Source: Geobacter sp. UBA698 (GTDB taxonomy: Bacteria; Desulfobacterota; Desulfuromonadia; Geobacterales; Pseudopelobacteraceae). Taken from it: a stretch of 18,878 bases of DNA. Of this stretch, positions 15,970 to 18,878 are shown piece by piece (within the stretch, counting starts at the first letter, position 1; each line of letters begins with the position of its first letter). Under the pieces are notes generated by a model. That model did no database searches and had not been told where the DNA came from. It saw only the letters and a program-made list of their open reading frames with translations. The stretch covers positions 1-18,878 of the forward strand of contig DBMM01000023.1 of the NCBI GenBank assembly GCA_002298925.1. The letters are read 5' to 3'. The position numbers and the translations under genes were made by a program.

Positions 15970-16482
15970 CTATTTCAATGGTCTCTGGTTATAATCATCA
16001 ACGATTTCCGCGACCTTCTGCACAGTCATGGAACCGTAGGTGGAATCATTAACCATCGCCAATGGCGCCATTCCGCAGGCTCCCAAACAGGCAACCTTCT
16101 CGAATGTGTAACGAAGATCCGGTGTGGTCTCGGCGTGGCCGATCCCAAGCTTGTCAAAGAATGTTTCCACAATGCGGGGAGCACCCTGGACATGGCAAGC
16201 AGTTCCCACACACACCCTGATAATGAAACGCCCACGTGGTTTAAGGTGAAACTGGGCATAAAAGGTGAGTACACCGTAGATCTGACTTGGATATACATTG
16301 AGTCGTTCGGCGATCAGATCTGCCGCCACGCGAGGGATATAGCCGTACTCATCCTGAACTCCTTGAAGTACCGGCATCAGATTCCCTGGAAGATCGATGT
16401 ACTTATCAATAACGCTGTTGGCTAATGATAGGTCTACTTCCGGTTCCTGCTCTTCTATTTGCTGCGCTACCGCGTCGCTCAT
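15970..16482 (-). CDS. nuoE: NADH-quinone oxidoreductase subunit E ([2Fe-2S] thioredoxin-like)
   Basis: This is a 170-residue peripheral subunit carrying the [2Fe-2S] cluster N1a next to the NuoF flavin. It has an N-terminal helical bundle (LMPVLQGVQDEYGYIP) and a thioredoxin-like C-terminal domain. All four ligands are present: Cys91 and Cys96 (CVGTAC) and Cys132 and Cys136 (CLGAC). The start is set at 16482 (MSDAVAQQ). The in-frame ATG at 16491 directly abuts the ribosome binding site and is too close to it, whereas 16482 gives a 9-nt spacer; the difference is only three residues. It is 30 nt downstream of nuoD and 40 nt before nuoF. Confidence 0.96.
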   Translation of the reverse strand: MSDAVAQQIEEQEPEVDLSLANSVIDKYIDLPGNLMPVLQGVQDEYGYIPRVAADLIAERLNVYPSQIYGVLTFYAQFHLKPRGRFIIRVCVGTACHVQGAPRIVETFFDKLGIGHAETTPDLRYTFEKVACLGACGMAPLAMVNDSTYGSMTVQKVAEIVDDYNQRPLK

Positions 16483-16491
16483 GCGCGCCAT

Positions 16492-16498
16492 CTCCTTT
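16492..16498 (-). promoter_or_regulatory. Ribosome binding site for nuoE
   Basis: It reads AAAGGAG on the minus strand. It touches the first in-frame ATG (16491) with no spacer and is 9 nt from the second ATG (16482), which is why the second is taken as the nuoE start. Confidence 0.75.
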
Positions 16499-16512
16499 GA
16501 ATCGTGCGGAAA

Positions 16513-17685
16513 TTATCTGTCAATTTCACCGAGGACGATATCCAACGTGCCGATCACGGCCACCAGGTCGGCTATCATGGCCCCCTTGGCCATCTTCTCG
16601 ATAGCCTGGAGATTCACGAATGAAGGAGGCCGGATCCTCATGCGGTAGGGCTTGGAACTGCCATCACTGACAATGTAGAAGCCCAGTTCGCCCTTGGGAG
16701 CTTCAACTCCTTGGTAGACTTCACCTTCCGGAACCGGATAACCTTCCGATGCGATCTTGAAGTGGTGGATCAGGCCTTCAATTGAATTGTAGACATTTTC
16801 CTTGGGGGGATAGCAAACCTGGGGACAGTCGGCCAGCACTGGACCAGGTTTCAGCCTGTCGAGAGCCTGCCTGATGATTTTACACGCTTCGCGCATCTCA
16901 ACCAGACGAACTTTATAGCGGTCAAAAGTGTCGCAATTTTTGCCTACCGGCACTTGGAACTGATAAGTGTCATAGCCACTGTACGAGTTGTCACGACGCA
17001 TATCCCAGTCAACACCGGAACCGCGCAGAGCGGGACCTGTGATGCCTATATCGATGGCATCCTCGGCGGATATGACCCCATTGCCGACAGTACGCTTAAG
17101 CCAGATCGGATTTGTCGTCAAAAGCCCTTCATAGGTGTCGAGATAGCCGGGCATTTCGTCAACAAAAGTACGCACCTTTTTTTCGAACTCGGGAGGCACA
17201 TCCATGGAGAGGCCACCAGCACGGAAGAAGTTGCTGGTCATGCGGGCACCGGAGATCTGTTCATAGGTCTCCATGATGACTTCGCGCTCGCGGAAGGCGT
17301 AGATAAATACTGTCATGGCACCGATATCTAGGGCATGGCAAGCCAGCCATACCAGGTGCGACTCGAGTCGGGTCATCTCAGCCATGATTATACGGATAAC
17401 CTGAGCGCGCTCGGGAACCTCTATATCCAGCAACTTTTCGACTGCCAGGATATAGCCCAGATTATTGCTCATAGGCGCCAGATAGTCCAAGCGGTCGGTC
17501 AGCGGCAATACCTGATGATAGGTGCGGTGCTCCGACAGCTTCTCAACACCACGGTGCAGATAGCCGATATCCGGGGTAATCTTGGTGATCACCTCGCCAT
17601 CCAGCTCGAGAACCAGCCTCAAAACCCCGTGGGTACTGGGATGCTGAGGGCCCATGTTCAGTGTCATTTTTTCCGTAGTAGCCAT
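16513..17685 (-). CDS. nuoD: NADH-quinone oxidoreductase subunit D
   Basis: This is a 390-residue peripheral subunit, related to the [NiFe]-hydrogenase large subunit, that forms the quinone-binding site with NuoB at the membrane. The signature NMGPQHPSTHGVLRLVLELD holds the quinone-site His loop, and DIGYLHRGVEKLSEHRTYHQ and PLTDRLDYLAPMSNN are also family-specific. The hydrogenase metal-binding cysteines are absent, as in all NuoD. It is a separate gene and not fused to nuoC, unlike E. coli nuoCD. Length is normal. AAGAGG lies six bases before the ATG at 17685; the gap to nuoC is 53 nt. Confidence 0.98.
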   Translation of the reverse strand: MATTEKMTLNMGPQHPSTHGVLRLVLELDGEVITKITPDIGYLHRGVEKLSEHRTYHQVLPLTDRLDYLAPMSNNLGYILAVEKLLDIEVPERAQVIRIIMAEMTRLESHLVWLACHALDIGAMTVFIYAFREREVIMETYEQISGARMTSNFFRAGGLSMDVPPEFEKKVRTFVDEMPGYLDTYEGLLTTNPIWLKRTVGNGVISAEDAIDIGITGPALRGSGVDWDMRRDNSYSGYDTYQFQVPVGKNCDTFDRYKVRLVEMREACKIIRQALDRLKPGPVLADCPQVCYPPKENVYNSIEGLIHHFKIASEGYPVPEGEVYQGVEAPKGELGFYIVSDGSSKPYRMRIRPPSFVNLQAIEKMAKGAMIADLVAVIGTLDIVLGEIDR

Positions 17686-17738
17686 TTATCGCCTCTTCTT
17701 AGTGATCAAGTTACGAGAAACGTAAGGTTGAATCTGTA

Positions 17739-18227
17739 TTAGGACAAGCGACCTTTGTAGGGTTCGCGGTCGGGACCCTGCAACGGGTAATCCTTGCGGA
17801 GCGGATGACCGACCCAGTCGGGAGTCATCAAAATACGACGCAGGTCGGGATGATTTTCAAAAATAATGCCGAACAGATCATAGACTTCACGCTCAAGCCA
17901 ATCAGCGGTGCGCCAGACCTGGGTGGCACTCTGTATGCGCCCGTCTGATTCAGCCAAGGGGGCCTTGATGCGCAAGCGGTCTTTGTTGTCTATCGAGAAC
18001 AGTTGGTAGACCAACATGTAGCGGTCTTCCTTCTTTCCAAGATAGTCAACCGCCGTAACATCTGTAAGCAAGTTGTACTGGAGGGACTGCTTGAGGAAAG
18101 CAAGAACGGGAATAATTCCATCCTTCTTCACGGTCACCGTGACCTCACCCCTGAATTCGGTGACGTCAAGAATGGATTCGGCGAACTTCTCCTTCAGCCT
18201 GACTACTGCGCGATTGTTTTCTGCCAT
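17739..18227 (-). CDS. nuoC: NADH-quinone oxidoreductase subunit C
   Basis: This is a 162-residue (30-kDa family) peripheral subunit that supports the NuoB/NuoD/NuoI assembly and carries no cofactor. The C-terminal family signature is clear: ADWLEREVYDLFGIIFENHP, then RRILMTPDWVGHPLRKDYP and a final 'REPYKGRLS'. The ATG at 18227 (MAENNRAVV) is chosen over an in-frame TTG at 18266 because it is ATG, has AAAAGGG upstream with a 9-nt spacer, and gives the family length. It is 58 nt from nuoB and 53 nt from nuoD. Confidence 0.96.
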   Translation of the reverse strand: MAENNRAVVRLKEKFAESILDVTEFRGEVTVTVKKDGIIPVLAFLKQSLQYNLLTDVTAVDYLGKKEDRYMLVYQLFSIDNKDRLRIKAPLAESDGRIQSATQVWRTADWLEREVYDLFGIIFENHPDLRRILMTPDWVGHPLRKDYPLQGPDREPYKGRLS

Positions 18228-18236
18228 GAGATCTAA

Positions 18237-18243
18237 CCCTTTT
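18237..18243 (-). promoter_or_regulatory. Ribosome binding site for nuoC
   Basis: It reads AAAAGGG on the minus strand, 9 nt before the ATG at 18227. The upstream TTG at 18266 has no comparable site, so this decides the nuoC start. Confidence 0.6.
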
Positions 18244-18285
18244 CTGGGATTTGAATTATACGACAAACTGCACGTCTGGCGGGTG

Positions 18286-18798
18286 TCAGGCGGCAGAGGT
18301 AATTCTGTTGCCCAAGCCGATTGCCGACCCGAAAGAGTTCTTCTCTTTCATGATCTTATCCTGCAGCTTCATTAGACCGAACAGCAGCGCTTCAGGCCGC
18401 GGCGGGCACCCCGGTATGTACACATCGACCGGCAGGGCCTCATCGATCCCCTGAACAACGCTATATGTATCAAATACCCCACCCGAACAGGCACAGGCAC
18501 CCATTGCAATGACCCATTTCGGCTCAGGCATCTGCTCATAAACCGTTTTGATGACCGGCAGCATCTTTTTGGTGACAGTGCCGGCAATAATGATGCAGTC
18601 GGACTGCCGGGGAGAGGCGCGGAAGATGATACCAAAACGGTCAAGGTCATTATGGGAGGCGCCGGTGGCCATCATCTCAATGGCGCAACATGCCAGACCG
18701 AAGGTCATGGGCCAGATCGACGACTTCCTGGACCAGTTGACGAGCGCATCCAGTGATGTTGTTATGATATTGTCGCCAAGCGGATTATCTACTCCCAT
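18286..18798 (-). CDS. nuoB: NADH-quinone oxidoreductase subunit B
   Basis: This is a 170-residue peripheral subunit holding the terminal [4Fe-4S] cluster N2, which reduces quinone. The ligands are all visible: the tandem Cys37-Cys38 in MTFGLACCAIEMM, Cys102 in MGACACSGG and Cys131 in IPGCPPRPEALLFGL. The RASPRQSDCIIIAGTVT motif is also typical of NuoB. The start ATG at 18798 overlaps the last 10 bases of nuoA, and GGAG sits 7 nt upstream within nuoA, pointing to translational coupling. The length and all key residues are normal. Confidence 0.98.
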   Translation of the reverse strand: MGVDNPLGDNIITTSLDALVNWSRKSSIWPMTFGLACCAIEMMATGASHNDLDRFGIIFRASPRQSDCIIIAGTVTKKMLPVIKTVYEQMPEPKWVIAMGACACSGGVFDTYSVVQGIDEALPVDVYIPGCPPRPEALLFGLMKLQDKIMKEKNSFGSAIGLGNRITSAA

Positions 18799-18878
18799 TC
18801 CAGTGCTCCTTTTTTCCAGACGTAAATATAACCGACAAAGAGGATTACAATGAAAAGCCCCATCTCAACCAGGCCGAA
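18789..18878 (-). CDS. nuoA: NADH-quinone oxidoreductase subunit A (C-terminal end only)
   Basis: The last 29 codons and a TAG stop (18789-18791) are inside the window; the rest of this roughly 120-residue gene lies beyond the right edge. The visible part translates to a final membrane helix (EMGLFIVILFVGYIYVWKKG) followed by ALEWE, which is the characteristic NuoA ending. It overlaps nuoB by 10 bases, with the nuoB start codon contained in its GAATGGGAGTAG end. NuoA is a small three-helix membrane subunit next to NuoH and NuoJ. Confidence 0.94.
   Translation of the reverse strand, partial: FGLVEMGLFIVILFVGYIYVWKKGALEWE

Noticed and set aside
15709..16425. 238-codon plus-strand open frame across the nuoF/nuoE junction
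   Set aside because: It spans two well-supported genes and their intergenic gap and shows no domain. Treated as chance.
17924..17938. TGGCAC followed 5 nt later by ATGC, resembling a sigma-54 -24/-12 promoter on the plus strand
   Set aside because: The -12 element departs from TTGC, the site lies inside nuoC, and no plus-strand gene follows. Chance match.
1..18878. Search for mobile elements, CRISPR arrays, tRNA/rRNA, toxin-antitoxin or defence genes
   Set aside because: None was seen on either strand. Nearly all of the sequence is accounted for by the epimerase end, prsK, prsR and the nuo operon, with no gap over 100 nt.

Overview
The window comes from a Gram-negative, anaerobically respiring bacterium, most likely in the Geobacterales (Geobacter, Trichlorobacter or 'Pelobacter propionicus' type). 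This rests on gene content and protein style: a complete 14-subunit complex I operon with separate nuoC and nuoD, a long HydB/HndC-like NuoF, and a PrsK/PrsR pair of the kind that accompanies PEP-CTERM/exosortase exopolysaccharide loci. The species cannot be fixed by reading alone.

Left part (1-3943, plus strand): the 3' end of a WbpP/TviC-type UDP-sugar 4-epimerase gene, then prsK (membrane-anchored GAF-domain sensor histidine kinase) and prsR (sigma-54-dependent NtrC-type response regulator). The genes are closely spaced (39 nt, then 1 nt), consistent with one transcript. This looks like the end of an exopolysaccharide / PEP-CTERM protein-sorting locus that continues to the left of the window.

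Middle (3944-4036): a 93-nt gap between convergent gene sets, containing a strong hairpin that can serve as a terminator for both strands.

Right part (4037-18878, minus strand): the operon nuoA-B-C-D-E-F-G-H-I-J-K-L-M-N in canonical order, read right to left. Only the last 29 codons of nuoA are inside the window, so the operon promoter lies beyond the right edge. All thirteen other genes are intact, with gaps of 16-58 nt or a short overlap (nuoA/nuoB), and most have clear Shine-Dalgarno sequences. NuoE, F and G form the NADH-side electron input module. NuoB, C, D and I carry electrons to quinone. NuoA, H, J, K, L, M and N form the membrane proton-pumping arm.

I see no defence island, mobile element, CRISPR array, tRNA or rRNA. 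The most notable deviation from textbook complex I is NuoF. It carries an N-terminal thioredoxin-like domain that lacks one expected cluster cysteine, and a C-terminal 2x[4Fe-4S] ferredoxin domain. This is the architecture of HydB/HndC and NADP-reducing hydrogenase subunits, and it suggests extra redox input or output beyond NADH. NuoM also has an unusual Ala/Pro/Val-rich C-terminal tail.
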